Part shown: piece after piece, positions 1 to 9,324 of the stretch
How the letters are laid out: every line of letters begins with the position of its first letter
Position numbering within the stretch: position 1 is the first letter of the stretch
DNA from: Rhodopirellula sp.
GTDB taxonomy: Bacteria > Planctomycetota > Planctomycetia > Planctomycetales > Planctomycetaceae
Assembly (NCBI GenBank): GCA_013203845.1
Contig: JABMPE010000133.1
Span: 1 to 41,241, forward strand
Direction: 5' to 3'
Length of the DNA: 41,241 nt
Made by a program: the position numbers and the translations under genes
Notes under the pieces: generated by a model
What the model was told of the DNA's origin: nothing
Databases searched by the model: none
Seen by the model: only the letters and a program-made list of their open reading frames with translations

Positions 1-684
1 GATCGCGACTACATGGTCGAGTTCGTCCTGGACCTGTCGTTGATCGCCGCGCATCTGAGTTCCTGGGCAGAAGAGTGGATCATCTGGTTCTCGTGCGAGT
101 TCGGCTTCATCCAGTTGCCCGACGCGTTTACGACCGGCTCGTCCATCATGCCGCAGAAGAAGAACCCGGACGTCCTGGAATTAATCCGCGGCAAGACCGC
201 GCGAGTCATGGCCGACGTGTCGCAACTGCTGATCCTGATCAAAGGCCTGCCGATGGCCTACAACCGGGATCTGCAGGAAGACAAACTGGCGCTGTTTGAC
301 GCGTTCGACACGGTTGCCGCTTGCCTGGCAGTGGCTCCGGCATTGATCACTGGAGCCGAACTTCAGGTCGACCGGATCAACGAAAAGATTGACGACGGAT
401 TTCTGGACGCGACCGCGCTGATGGAATATCTCATCAAACTCGGAGTCCCCATGCGCACGGGACATGGCACGGTTGGCAGACTGGTTGCCGAATGCGAAAG
501 CCGCAAGTGCCAGTTGAAGGATCTTTCGCTGGAAGACCTGCAGGCCGCGTGCGATCTGATCGACGAATCCGTTTACGACGTGCTGGGAACCCGTAACGCC
601 GTCGCTGCGTTGCAGAGTTTCGGTTCCGGCGGCAAAGCACCTGTCGAACAACAGATCGCCTACTGGCAAGGACGACTCCGTTGA
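1..684 (+). CDS. argH: Argininosuccinate lyase, C-terminal part (5' end outside window)
   Basis: Argininosuccinate lyase splits argininosuccinate into arginine and fumarate, the last step of arginine synthesis, in the cytoplasm. The frame is open from the first base of the window, so the start lies to the left. The fumarase/aspartase superfamily signature [12 protein letters not shown] is seen near position 142-177; its serine-containing loop is the catalytic loop of the family. It is followed by the helical region and the C-terminal domain typical of ArgH, including [16 protein letters not shown] near 421-468. The gene ends with TGA at 682-684. About half of a normal ArgH of roughly 460 residues is present. 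No other arginine gene is seen downstream. The identity rests on the signature and on the ArgH-like C-terminus and is very likely right. Confidence 0.95.
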   Translation, partial: DRDYMVEFVLDLSLIAAHLSSWAEEWIIWFSCEFGFIQLPDAFTTGSSIMPQKKNPDVLELIRGKTARVMADVSQLLILIKGLPMAYNRDLQEDKLALFDAFDTVAACLAVAPALITGAELQVDRINEKIDDGFLDATALMEYLIKLGVPMRTGHGTVGRLVAECESRKCQLKDLSLEDLQAACDLIDESVYDVLGTRNAVAALQSFGSGGKAPVEQQIAYWQGRLR

Positions 685-844
685 GGATTTCAGTTTGTGA
701 TTGTGTCATGGAGGCATAACTCAAGCCGTGAGCTGCTTGCAGGAGCGATTCTCGACAACGCGTCGATGGGTTTTTAATACCGCACAGCCGCGCTATCCTT
801 GACCGATCGTCATTCGATTTGATGCCTCGACTCAGGAGTCTGAT

Positions 845-2254
845 ATGCGATTCGTCATCCCTGCATTCACAGTTTTCATTGCAGCAATCCTGTCGACAGA
901 AAACCTGGCTGCTGAAAAGCCCGTTGATATCGGGTCGAGGCTTGAACTGTTTGTTGATGACTTCCTGATCAGCGAATTGAAAGGCGACGCTCATCAATTC
1001 GTGCATCAGCCGGAACCTCGCGAAGTCGTGCTGGTGACGGGCGAACCGTGGGAAGGCAACACGTGTGCTTACTACACGATTTTCCGCGACGGCGACGTTT
1101 ATCGGATGTACTACCGAGGCTCGCACGGCGACGTGAAGACCGGAAAGACTCAACACTCGGAAGTTACCTGCTACGCCGAAAGCCGCGACGGGATTCACTT
1201 CACGAAGCCGAAGCTGGGCCTCGTCGAGTGGGACGGCTCCAAAGAGAACAACATCATTTTGAACGGGCTGGGTACGCACTGCTTCGTTGCGTTTCGCGAT
1301 GAGAATCCGAACTGCAAATCCGAGGCACGCTACAAAGGCATCTCGCGAGGACGACCCGTGGGCAAAGCCGGGCTGTACGTGTTCCACTCCCCCGATGGAA
1401 TTCACTGGTCACTCACAAAGAACGAACCCGTCATCACGGACGGTTATTTCGATTCGCAGAATCTGGCCTTCTGGGATCCCGTTGAAAAGCAGTACATCGA
1501 TTACCACCGCACGTTCACCAACAAAGTTCGCTCGATCATGACGTGCCGGTCGGACGACTTTGTGAACTGGACGAAGCCTGTCCTGCTGAAGTATCCGGAA
1601 GGGACTCCGAACCAGCATCTCTACACAAACGCGATCCGACCTTACGAACGCGCTACGCACCTCAAAATCGGCTTTCCCACCCGTTACCGACCGAGTGACA
1701 GTCAGGTCGAGCCAATCTTCATGTCGAGCCGCGACGGCTTGAACTTTCACCGCTGGAACAAGGCCGTCATCCCGCCGGACGCCCCGAAAGAACGAGACGG
1801 CAACCGCAGCAACTATATGGCTAACGCGCTGGTGTCGCTGGCCGGCAACGAGCGGGAACTCGCTGTATACGGCAGCGAAGCTTACTACGAAGGACCCGAC
1901 AGCCGACTACGCCGCTTTACTTACCGAGTGGACGGTTTTGTTTCGGTCCAAGCCGGTGCCGAAGGCGGAGAGCTGGTGACGAAGCCGCTGACCTTCCAAG
2001 GAGAACAGATCGTTCTCAACTTCGCGACAAAGAAAGGTGGCCGTGTCAAAGTCGAGCTGCAGGACGAAAACGGGCAACCCATTCCAGGATTCGAACTGTC
2101 GAGCTGTCAGTCACTGACCGGCGACTCTATCGAGCAAACCGTTTCGTGGAAAACGTCTGACAGCGTCGCGAAGCTATCGGGAAAGACGATACGAATTCGA
2201 TTCGTGATTCAGAACGGCGACGTTTACTCGCTGCGGTTTCGGCATCTGATCTAA
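845..2254 (+). CDS. Secreted beta-propeller-like protein (glycosidase-like fold), hypothetical
   Basis: This 469-residue protein begins with a signal peptide (MRFVIPAFTVFIAAILS, cleavage probably after the AA at about residue 23). The body has repeated aromatic and acidic strand motifs such as LFVDDFLI, YRMYYRG, AESRDGIHF, FHSPDGIHWS and SSRDGLNFHRW. Such repeated S/R-DGxxF/W strand ends are typical of five-bladed propeller proteins of the GH32/GH43/GH68 type. I infer an extracytoplasmic carbohydrate-related role, but I cannot assign catalytic residues or a substrate. AGGAG at 834-838 supports the ATG at 845. The gene is separate from argH (160 bp gap) and converges on the zinc-ribbon gene. 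Proteins of this type are frequent in planctomycetes, where they are often annotated only as hypothetical or glycosyl hydrolase-like. Confidence 0.8.
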   Translation: MRFVIPAFTVFIAAILSTENLAAEKPVDIGSRLELFVDDFLISELKGDAHQFVHQPEPREVVLVTGEPWEGNTCAYYTIFRDGDVYRMYYRGSHGDVKTGKTQHSEVTCYAESRDGIHFTKPKLGLVEWDGSKENNIILNGLGTHCFVAFRDENPNCKSEARYKGISRGRPVGKAGLYVFHSPDGIHWSLTKNEPVITDGYFDSQNLAFWDPVEKQYIDYHRTFTNKVRSIMTCRSDDFVNWTKPVLLKYPEGTPNQHLYTNAIRPYERATHLKIGFPTRYRPSDSQVEPIFMSSRDGLNFHRWNKAVIPPDAPKERDGNRSNYMANALVSLAGNERELAVYGSEAYYEGPDSRLRRFTYRVDGFVSVQAGAEGGELVTKPLTFQGEQIVLNFATKKGGRVKVELQDENGQPIPGFELSSCQSLTGDSIEQTVSWKTSDSVAKLSGKTIRIRFVIQNGDVYSLRFRHLI

Positions 2255-2348
2255 CGGACGATTCCACTTGGGAACGTGTCCGAAGTGATGCTCCACGCGA
2301 TCAGGAATGACGTGACCGGAATTCGGGGAGCGATTCTGAACACGATCT

Positions 2349-2792
2349 TTAGCGGATGCTTTCAGAGCTGGCCTGAACTCGGACATGGCCTTCGCAGAAT
2401 TTGCAGGCGACTTTGACGCCGAGGTATTTCGGCGCGACCCGCAATTCCCGGTCGCAGTGACCGCAGGGAGCATAGAACGCCCTGGTTCTAATACGCGGGT
2501 TTGACAGGTCAAGTGAAAACTGACCGCTGCAATGTTTGCAGGCAACTCCGACACCGGCATATTTACGGTTGATCCGCAGCTCCTGAGTGCAGTGCGGACA
2601 AAGAATGAAATAACCTGCAACGCCGACATCGATCACGGTGCCGATCTCCTTCAACTCAAAGAACGCCGGAATTTCCACGTCGCTCCGATACAAATCCGGG
2701 TTCAACAAAGCTCGACAGAACTGACAGTGAATGAGATTGGCAGGCATGTCCTGTCCGCAATCCGGGCAGGGACCTCCAGGCCAGGTGGACAT
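2349..2792 (-). CDS. Three-module zinc-ribbon protein, hypothetical
   Basis: A 147-residue protein with six CxxC knuckles arranged as three pairs: CPDC with CQFC, CPHC with CKHC, and CGHC with CKFC. The second and third modules are internal duplicates that share the pattern ELR(I/V)..KY.GV.VACK.C. Each pair would be expected to bind one zinc, giving three zinc ribbons. No catalytic or DNA-binding domain is attached, so a role in protein or nucleic-acid binding is only inference. The start ATG at 2790-2792 follows GAGG about nine bases upstream. It converges on the secreted propeller protein, and the upstream spacer is shared with the divergent HEAT-repeat gene. The specific function is unknown. 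Confidence 0.75.
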   Translation of the reverse strand: MSTWPGGPCPDCGQDMPANLIHCQFCRALLNPDLYRSDVEIPAFFELKEIGTVIDVGVAGYFILCPHCTQELRINRKYAGVGVACKHCSGQFSLDLSNPRIRTRAFYAPCGHCDRELRVAPKYLGVKVACKFCEGHVRVQASSESIR

Positions 2793-3225
2793 GACTGGTT
2801 ACCTCAAATCCTTCAGTCTTGAAGTCTGCTACGAACGTCTCGCAACATAATATCGACGACGTTGCCGATCGACTCCCGGGCCCGCTGGCGTTCCATGATA
2901 GACAGTTTCGAAGTCTGTCCAGGGGTTTTCGCCAACTGTCGTGAGGTCCATCCGCCTGATGCTATACCGTTTCTCTGCCAATCAGGCCGCGTGTTGGACC
3001 TCATGAAATGTTGAATAGTTGCAAAAATAAATCTGGAACATCGAAGAATCATCGATCTCATCCGGATTGTCCAGTCGTGTTGCCACCGTTGCGATGTGGT
3101 CGCCGGTTCGACATCCTGAAGCAGATTCGTCCGACCGTGTCCGAGGTTTTCGCAGTACTCTCATCTGTCGTGGCAAACGGGTGACGGCGCGCGAGTGGGA
3201 CCCAGGGGCCAAATGGGAGTGCGTG
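2793..3225. other. Spacer between divergent genes, no supported gene
   Basis: About 430 bases separate the zinc-ribbon gene from the preferred start of the HEAT-repeat gene. Short open frames exist on both strands but none resembles a known protein or has a convincing start. The HEAT frame stays open upstream to 3067, but the extra 53 residues are arginine-rich and unlike the HEAT domain. AT-rich stretches near 3015-3060 could hold promoters; I cannot define boxes with confidence. Confidence 0.5.
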
Positions 3226-4716
3226 ATGAATGCGATTTTCGGACTGATTGCGGGCATGAAATTTCTGCCACTCAACGTCCGTGTGCAGGCGGTTCAGAAA
3301 CTTGGCAAAGCACACTCAAGTTCAGCCGCACAGCAGTTACTCAGGCTGTTCTCCGCTTCGGATCCGGACATTCAGGGCGAAGTTCAGACATCCATCAAAT
3401 CTCAGGGAATCGTCTTTGTTGAAACCGCCATGCGGCAGCTGTCGCTGCCAAATCCTCCGGCTCAGCGAGCTGCCGCGAAGGCGCTGGCAACGGTCGGCCC
3501 GGCAGCGGCACCGGCATTGCCCCTGTTGACGCAACAGCTGGAGTCGTCGGTTCTCGATCTGCGAGCGGCAGCGCTGACGGCCATTGGAGCAATCGGTTCC
3601 GGAGCCGCTGGCAGCGTTGAACGAGTGACCAAAGCACTCTCATCAGACCATATTAAGGAAGCGGCGGCGGCGGCGAAGGCTCTCGGCAGGATCGGTCCCG
3701 CGGCCAGGTCAGCCGTGCCGCAGTTGATCGGACTGGTCGGCCATCGTGACAAAGCGGTGCGGGAAGCCGCGAGTTCAGCAATCGGAAAAATCGGACCAAT
3801 CACCCGCGTCTTCGTACCCACTCTGATCGAACAGCTGAATCACGACGACGTCGGCATTTGCGTCGCGACGGCACAGGCTCTGGGAAAAATGGGATCCGAT
3901 GCCGAGAAGGCCGTTATTCCCCTCAGTCGATTGGTCGAGCACAGTTCACGTGATCTTCGACAGGCGGTCATGGAAGCTCTGGGCGGCATCGGTCCGGCCT
4001 CGCGCGAGGCCGAAGAGGGAATTGGGCGATGCCTTGATGATCGCGACTGGGGCGTGCGCGAAGCGGCAGCTCGCGCGGCGGGTCTGGCCGGCTGCGCAGA
4101 GCATGTCACGGTACGGCGTCTGCTGAATCTGTTGCAGGATAGCCGCGGCAGCGTTCGGCGGTCGGCAGCCGAAGCGGTCGGAAGAATCGGCAAACCCGCC
4201 GCTGCCGGGGCACCGGCTCTGGTCGAACTTCTTTCCGATAAGTACCAGTCGATCCAGCTGGCGGCGGGAAAATCACTCGGACAAATTGGGCAGGCGGCCG
4301 CGGACCAAGTGGACACAATTGTCGACCTGCTGGCCAGCGACGATCCCGAAGTCCGAGAAGCGGCAGCGAAGGCTCTGGGAGCCATCGGCCCGCTGGCCAG
4401 CAGGACCGCTCCTTCATTGATTGCCGCGTTGAAAGATCCCCAGCCTCCCGTCGTGCAGTCGGTCATCGGAGCGCTGGCTCAAATGGGCGCCTCCGTGAAA
4501 GGCGACATCCCGCTGCTGGTCGGCAATCTTTCATCGAGCAACGTCGCGCTGAAACTGGCGTCGCTGGAGGCCCTCGGACAACTCGCAGCTCACGCAGAAG
4601 GCGCAACGGATTCCATCCAGAACTGCCTGGCCGATCGCAACAAAATTGTCAGCGAAGCAGCACGAGACACGCTCGAAAAAATTCATCGCGCTTCTCAGGC
4701 AGTCACTCCTCACTGA
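3226..4716 (+). CDS. HEAT-repeat / phycocyanin lyase-like repeat protein
   Basis: A 496-residue protein built almost entirely of HEAT-type helical repeats. Units of roughly 35-40 residues recur from about residue 40 to the end, with the signature pattern A..ALG.IGP.A...VP.L...L and VREAAA.ALG.IG. Such solenoids act as protein-binding scaffolds; some family members are chaperone-like lyases that attach bilins, but nothing here points to that activity. I chose the ATG at 3226 because GGGAG lies at 3215-3219 with six bases of spacing and the protein then begins with the hydrophobic stretch MNAIFGLIAGMKFLPLNV. An in-frame GTG directly before it (3223) and an ATG further upstream at 3067 are alternatives. 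No signal peptide is evident. The partner is unknown. Confidence 0.85.
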   Translation: MNAIFGLIAGMKFLPLNVRVQAVQKLGKAHSSSAAQQLLRLFSASDPDIQGEVQTSIKSQGIVFVETAMRQLSLPNPPAQRAAAKALATVGPAAAPALPLLTQQLESSVLDLRAAALTAIGAIGSGAAGSVERVTKALSSDHIKEAAAAAKALGRIGPAARSAVPQLIGLVGHRDKAVREAASSAIGKIGPITRVFVPTLIEQLNHDDVGICVATAQALGKMGSDAEKAVIPLSRLVEHSSRDLRQAVMEALGGIGPASREAEEGIGRCLDDRDWGVREAAARAAGLAGCAEHVTVRRLLNLLQDSRGSVRRSAAEAVGRIGKPAAAGAPALVELLSDKYQSIQLAAGKSLGQIGQAAADQVDTIVDLLASDDPEVREAAAKALGAIGPLASRTAPSLIAALKDPQPPVVQSVIGALAQMGASVKGDIPLLVGNLSSSNVALKLASLEALGQLAAHAEGATDSIQNCLADRNKIVSEAARDTLEKIHRASQAVTPH

Positions 4717-4887
4717 CGGATTCGAACCATCACTGTCCGCGCGATGGCTTCCGTCAATTCTTCGGTGAGTAGTGCATCGAGCACGTCAAGTTCTAGAATG
4801 GCCTCGCGGGTGACTGTGACCCATTCGCGTAGGAACTGTAATCCAAGCCACCCGTCGCTGATTCAAATTCACGAGTCTGGAATCGTC

Positions 4888-5271
4888 ATGAAGTTTCTTG
4901 AGTTGAACCATGTTGCGCTGCACGTACAGGATGTCGAACAAAGCTGTGAATTCTACGAGAATGTTCTGCAACTGAAGAAAATTCCTCGGCCGGCATTCAA
5001 GTTTCCAGGAGCGTGGTTCCTGCTGGGTGAAGCTCAGGAATTACACCTGATCGGCGGGCGAAACGTCGACACGAACTCAAACAGTCGCGGTAACCATTAC
5101 GCTCTGATGATCGACAGTATGGACGAGTGGGAAAGCTACTTTCGTGAAAACAACATTCCTTACGAAGAGCGCAGAACCCGTCCAGACGGTGCGTACCAGA
5201 TTTACGTAACCGATCCAGACGGCCACGCGATCGAACTCTGCACGCCGCCCGGAACTGCTCCCGAACAATAA
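4888..5271 (+). CDS. VOC-superfamily protein (glyoxalase/dioxygenase-like)
   Basis: A single-copy vicinal-oxygen-chelate module pair of 127 residues. It begins MKFLELNHVALHVQDVEQ, has LHLIGG at about residues 50-56, NHYALMIDSMD at about 70-80, and ends with the typical VTDPDGHAIELC. The histidine and glutamate positions expected for divalent metal binding in VOC enzymes are present (H in NHVAL, H in ELHLI, H in NHYAL, E in AIEL). Substrate class cannot be read from this; glyoxalase, fosfomycin-resistance-like and dioxygenase proteins share the fold. The start at 4888 matches the domain start; an upstream in-frame ATG at 4744 would add 48 low-complexity serine-rich residues and is less likely. 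A second paralogue lies at 33143-33541. Confidence 0.85.
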   Translation: MKFLELNHVALHVQDVEQSCEFYENVLQLKKIPRPAFKFPGAWFLLGEAQELHLIGGRNVDTNSNSRGNHYALMIDSMDEWESYFRENNIPYEERRTRPDGAYQIYVTDPDGHAIELCTPPGTAPEQ

Positions 5272-5360
5272 GAAGTGAAACTGTTTTCCTGTTGTCTGCC
5301 CGAAGATGTCAACGCGAGTTGAAACCTGAAACAATTTCGGCAGGACGTCGAGGACTCGTC

Positions 5361-5810
5361 ATGTTTCAACAAACTCTTCGATCCGCCGCGCAGCCTGCGG
5401 CTCTGATTTTGCTGATGACGTTCTTTTCGCTCGGTCACTCGGCATTTGCGCAGGATGAGAATGCAACAGTCGGTACAGCGGTCACCGAACAGGTGGTTAA
5501 GAATCCGGCAAAAGCAGCGGACGATTCTGCGCGACACGCGATCGCTGATCAGGACGCCGAGAAAGAGCAGCGGCGAAAGTCGGCGCTCGCCGGTTTACTG
5601 GTGCTCAGTTTGATCTGCATCGTATTTCTCGTACTCATCGTACTGGTCGCGCTGTGGGCACGACGAATTCGAATGCTGACGCATCAGCCGTTGCCCGAAC
5701 AGCATCCTGGAGACCCGCTGTGGTATCTCCGAAATGGCAAAGGGTCCGACGTTTCGGACATCGCCAGCCTCACCGAAGGCAGTTCATCTCACGACGAAGC
5801 CAGTCAGTAA
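5361..5810 (+). CDS. Secreted/membrane-anchored small protein, hypothetical
   Basis: A 149-residue protein with an N-terminal signal peptide (MFQQTLRSAAQPAALILLMTFF in outline, cleavage probably after AFA near residue 31), a short charged polar segment containing EKEQRRKS, then one strong transmembrane helix (about residues 74-97, ALAGLLVLSLICIVFLVLIV) followed by basic WARRIR and a polar tail. By the positive-inside rule the tail is cytoplasmic. I do not recognise a family. It lies 89 bases after the VOC gene and 38 bases before the Rieske gene, so the three could be co-transcribed. The ATG at 5361 is preferred over an upstream in-frame start at 5292 because it places the signal peptide at the N-terminus. 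Confidence 0.7.
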   Translation: MFQQTLRSAAQPAALILLMTFFSLGHSAFAQDENATVGTAVTEQVVKNPAKAADDSARHAIADQDAEKEQRRKSALAGLLVLSLICIVFLVLIVLVALWARRIRMLTHQPLPEQHPGDPLWYLRNGKGSDVSDIASLTEGSSSHDEASQ

Positions 5811-5848
5811 CCCGCGCCGGAACGCTTTAATCAATTACGGATCGTTGC

Positions 5849-6214
5849 ATGTCTCAGTTCTATAAAGTCGCCAAAGAGGGAGCTGTTCCCGAAGGCGAAG
5901 GTCGGGCGTTCGCTGTTGAAGGTCGCATGGTCGGCGTTTACCTGCTCGACGGCGAGTACTTCGCTCTGAACGACTTCTGCCCTCACATGGGAGCATCGCT
6001 GGCAGGCGGCTACGTCGAAGATCACGCAGTCAGTTGCCCGTGGCACGCATGGCGATTCAGCGTGAAAGATGGCACGTGGCTCGACAATCCAAAGATTAAA
6101 ACAGACAGCTACCCGGTCCGGGTTGAAGACGGCATAATCGAAGTTCAATTCCCGGCAAGGAAAGAGGCATCGTCAGGAGACGCTCCTCCCTGCAGCGAGA
6201 CGTGCGGTCAGTGA
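5849..6214 (+). CDS. Rieske [2Fe-2S] ferredoxin-like protein (NirD/BphF type)
   Basis: A 121-residue single-domain Rieske protein. The two cluster-binding boxes are CPHMGASLAGG (about residues 47-57) and CPWHAWRF (about 66-73), that is C-x-H and C-x2-H, which hold one [2Fe-2S] cluster. Proteins of this size act as soluble electron carriers for ring-hydroxylating dioxygenases or as the small subunit of nitrite reductase. No dioxygenase is adjacent here, and the nitrite reductase in this window carries its own fused Rieske domain, so the partner is unknown. The C-terminal tail has additional cysteines (PPCSETCGQ) of unknown meaning. It converges on fliD with a gap of about 50 bases. Confidence 0.9.
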   Translation: MSQFYKVAKEGAVPEGEGRAFAVEGRMVGVYLLDGEYFALNDFCPHMGASLAGGYVEDHAVSCPWHAWRFSVKDGTWLDNPKIKTDSYPVRVEDGIIEVQFPARKEASSGDAPPCSETCGQ

Positions 6215-6263
6215 TATGGTCTGGTGAGGCGGCAACGCAGCGAGAAACGCTGGCTTCTGTTTC

Positions 6264-8987
6264 CTACTTCTTCGATAGCAACGCGCTAAGTGCATCACCC
6301 TGCGACTGCAGTTGACCAATGATTTCGTCCATTTTCGTGAACTGACGCAGCAGGCGTTCCTGACGGACGACCAGCAACGCGTCGATCTGTTCGACCTTTC
6401 CTGTAAGTGTATCGATCGAATTTTGCAGTCCGTCGTTCTCGTTCTTGAAGGTACCAGTGAAACCGTCAGTCAGTGAATCCAGTGTGTCTTTAAACTTCCC
6501 GGCAACGCCGCCGTTTTCGTCGCGGAAAAATTTCTGGACTGCGTCTGGTGTTTTTTCAATGACTTTATTGAAGACGGTTTCGTCGAACTCCAGCTTCCCA
6601 CCGGACGTCGTTCGGATACCAAGATCCGACAATCCTCGCAACGTTTCGTCAGTTCCGAAATACGTCTTGTTGATCAGACTGTTCAACCGCGAAGTCACCC
6701 GTAGAACAAAACCCTGGCCCTGCAGGACACCCCGCTTTAACGGGTCCGGGTCAAACTGTGTCAGCTGGTCCGTCGTTGAGATGTAGGAGTTGAACGAACT
6801 GACCAGGGCCTTCAGCGAGTCTCTCGCTTTGGTGTTGTCGCGAACGATGTCCACGGTCGCTGCACTGGTCCCGACTTTATTGACTGTGATGTTCACTCCG
6901 CTGGCAACATTAGCGAACTCGTTCGTGCTGGATGCAAGCAGGAACGATGCCGCAGCGTTTGAGCCAACCTGAAGCAACGCGTCCTGAGCTTCCGTCGCGA
7001 CGGACAAGCCCAGATCCACACTGCCGGAGTCGATCGTGAAACTGCCGGCGGATCCTGATGTGTCTGAAGTCAGCGACAGCCGAAACGAATTAAACGCCGA
7101 ACCATCATTGAAAATCCCAGCGCTGACTCCGACGTTGGCGTCGTTTATTTTCGTCACCAGCGTGGCCAGTGTGTCCTCGGCATCAACCGTAATCACAGTC
7201 TGATCCTGTGCCGAGATCTCCTGCTTCCCGCTGGCACCAACGAAACCTGAACCGAGAATCCTCAGGTCTGCGGCAGTCGTTCCGCCGACTTCTTCGATCG
7301 TCAACGTTCCGGCACCGCCAGCGTTGTCTTCGATGACGAATCCGTCACCGGTATCGTTCAACCTGGCTGTCACCTGAACCGTACCGGCGGAGTTGATGCG
7401 TTGCAGCACGTCCCCGATCTTCGCTGCCGACGACGGAATCGAAATCGACTGCTGATTTCCCGCCGAGTCGGTGATCAGAAACGATCCCGTTGCCACCTTT
7501 TCGCCGTCCGCCGTGAAATCAGTTAACAGTGTATCCTGATTAATTCGTCTTACGCCGAGCGAACCCGAGTCAACAGCTGACTCAGCGGCATTGATGGTCA
7601 AACCAAGATCAGCCGCCACCGAGCCGCCTCCGACATCCGCGATCACCAGATTACTGGCCGTCGCCCCGGATGTGTCCACGACTTCGATACCGGTACCGAG
7701 GCTGTTGTATCGAGCAGTGAGCGACAGCGACGCACTGGTCGTGTCGTCGACCGCTCCGTTGATCGCATTCAGAACTTCGTCGAGTGATTCGGCACCGCTG
7801 AGATCCAGCGTCGCCGTCAGCCCGGATCGATCGGTGACGGTGATGCTGCCTGGTGTGGTGATGCCCTGCCCGCCGTTCAGGTTTCGAATCAACTTCGAAC
7901 CGAGTCCGGCCACCAGACGATCACCGGTCAGCGTGTTACCAACAGCGGCGTTATCGAGACCGAGCGCCTCGACAACGGCGGCACCATTAATGTCTTCCAC
8001 CGTCAGTGTCCCGGCTCCGCTGGCATTGTCAGTCAGGACAAGTCTTCCGTTCGACAGCGAGGCTGTCAGTTTTCCGGCGTTCGCTTCGTCGTCGTTCACC
8101 GCACTGACCAGCTCGCTCAGGTTGAACACTCCATCAAGGTTGACGTTGATCTGAGTTCCGTCGGTGGTGGTGAATCTCAGATCGTCTGCGCCACTGAACT
8201 GAAAAACGCCGTTGCCGTCGTTGAGCTGGTCGAGCGTGAAATCTTCCGTCAGGTAGTAAACCTCGTTGCCGGTCAGCGTGGCTGATCCGACTGATTTCTG
8301 AATGCCCAGATCTGAGGCGGTGGAGCCGTTCCCGACTTCCTCAACGATCAGATTCGATGAAGTACTGCCTGATGTGTCGGTCAGAATGAGCTGCCCGCCA
8401 GATGTGCTGGCTGTGACCGATAGATTGTTTTCATCATTGATCGCTTTGAGTACGTCGTCGATCGTGTGGGCCTTTGTCAGGTCGATCGTCGCCGTCGAAC
8501 CGGCACGATCTGTAATCCTGATGGATCCTCGCTGGATGCCATTGCCGCCGTTGAACGTGTCGAGCCTCGTGGAGGACGCCAGCTTGTCGCCCTGCGAAAA
8601 AGTGATCGAGCCCACTCCGACCTTCTGTTCGTCTCTGTTCGCAAACCCTTTCGAGATACGTTGCTCGGCTGTTGCCAGGGCCAGCGACTTGAACGCGTAC
8701 GAGCCTATTGTCGCTTCAGCGTTTGCCGTAACCGTCAGCTGACTGGCATCGGAGTTCGTTACCGAAACCGCCTGAAACGTTGTTGGGAGACTGAGGGCCG
8801 ACACCGCGGAAGAGAGCTGTAGCACGTTGGCTTCAAGAGCCTGGACACCCAGCTGCACCGCCTTATAGCCGTCGATGCGTGATTCCATCACTCGTGCCGG
8901 CGCGCGTTGAAGCGAGATCAGCTGGGACGTAATCCCAGTGATGTCGATCCCGCTGTTCACTCCGACAGACGTTCGAATGGAAGACAT
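6264..8987 (-). CDS. fliD: Flagellar filament cap protein FliD (HAP2), enlarged
   Basis: FliD caps the growing flagellar filament and helps flagellin fold into place outside the cell. The N-terminus (GVNSGIDITGITSQLISLQR) and the C-terminal coiled-coil region (IDTLTGKVEQIDALLVVRQE..FTKMDEIIGQLQ) match the FliD_N and FliD_C domains. The length, 907 residues, is about twice the 450-500 usual for FliD. The extra length is made of four related units, about residues 145-238, 255-355, 366-468 and 485-582, each with a G-S-(I/F)-x-(I/V)-T-D start, a helix such as TIDDVLKAIN, and a closing LTDTSG..LIVEEVG pattern. These resemble flagellin hook IN-type insertions. It lies downstream of a pseudo-receiver gene on the same strand. 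Confidence 0.93.
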   Translation of the reverse strand: MSSIRTSVGVNSGIDITGITSQLISLQRAPARVMESRIDGYKAVQLGVQALEANVLQLSSAVSALSLPTTFQAVSVTNSDASQLTVTANAEATIGSYAFKSLALATAEQRISKGFANRDEQKVGVGSITFSQGDKLASSTRLDTFNGGNGIQRGSIRITDRAGSTATIDLTKAHTIDDVLKAINDENNLSVTASTSGGQLILTDTSGSTSSNLIVEEVGNGSTASDLGIQKSVGSATLTGNEVYYLTEDFTLDQLNDGNGVFQFSGADDLRFTTTDGTQINVNLDGVFNLSELVSAVNDDEANAGKLTASLSNGRLVLTDNASGAGTLTVEDINGAAVVEALGLDNAAVGNTLTGDRLVAGLGSKLIRNLNGGQGITTPGSITVTDRSGLTATLDLSGAESLDEVLNAINGAVDDTTSASLSLTARYNSLGTGIEVVDTSGATASNLVIADVGGGSVAADLGLTINAAESAVDSGSLGVRRINQDTLLTDFTADGEKVATGSFLITDSAGNQQSISIPSSAAKIGDVLQRINSAGTVQVTARLNDTGDGFVIEDNAGGAGTLTIEEVGGTTAADLRILGSGFVGASGKQEISAQDQTVITVDAEDTLATLVTKINDANVGVSAGIFNDGSAFNSFRLSLTSDTSGSAGSFTIDSGSVDLGLSVATEAQDALLQVGSNAAASFLLASSTNEFANVASGVNITVNKVGTSAATVDIVRDNTKARDSLKALVSSFNSYISTTDQLTQFDPDPLKRGVLQGQGFVLRVTSRLNSLINKTYFGTDETLRGLSDLGIRTTSGGKLEFDETVFNKVIEKTPDAVQKFFRDENGGVAGKFKDTLDSLTDGFTGTFKNENDGLQNSIDTLTGKVEQIDALLVVRQERLLRQFTKMDEIIGQLQSQGDALSALLSKK
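7242..8555 (-). repeat. Four tandem protein-level repeats inside fliD
   Basis: Four units of roughly 95-105 codons repeat at the amino-acid level. Shared landmarks are G-S-I-(R/T)-(I/V)-T-D-R-(A/S)-G in units 1 and 3, GSFLITDSAG in unit 4, and a more divergent version in unit 2. Each ends near DTSG or DNAGGAGTL followed by (V/I)E(E/D)VGG and a short L-x-(I/L) tail. The copies have diverged in nucleotide sequence, which suggests an old duplication. Confidence 0.75.
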
Positions 8988-9324
8988 AACGCTTCACTGG
9001 CAAAGGAATGATTTCAGGAAAGTGCCGCGCAGCACCGATCACACGTCAGTTAACCTGATAAGTATCGGTCACAGAAAGATTGCCGCTGAAGGAAGCAGCA
9101 TTGGTTTCAGCGGTTGCGGAATATGCCTCACGCGAATTGCGATGTGGTCCCGTTCTCAGGCCCATGAAGCTCGCACCCGTTAAGAGTGCTGCAAGTCTCG
9201 TAGGCAGGAGTTGGAGGTCGATCACCGATCTCGTGAGGCAAATAATGCTTCGCGGTGGGCGACAGCGTCAGTCACCGAACTTTCAGCGGTGTCGTGACTT
9301 TATTGTGGCTCCGCTCCCTGCTCG
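8988..9324. other. Spacer upstream of fliD, no gene seen
   Basis: About 340 bases between the end of the pseudo-receiver gene and the fliD start. Short frames on the plus strand do not resemble proteins. The fliD promoter probably lies here, but I could not find a convincing sigma-28 or sigma-54 match. Confidence 0.4.

Noticed and set aside
4700..4800. On the minus strand near 4716-4735 a tRNA T-loop-like string GGTTCGAATCC, with pairing GATGG/CCGTC
   Set aside because: No matching acceptor stem, D-arm or anticodon arm could be built upstream, and it overlaps the 3' end of the HEAT-repeat gene.
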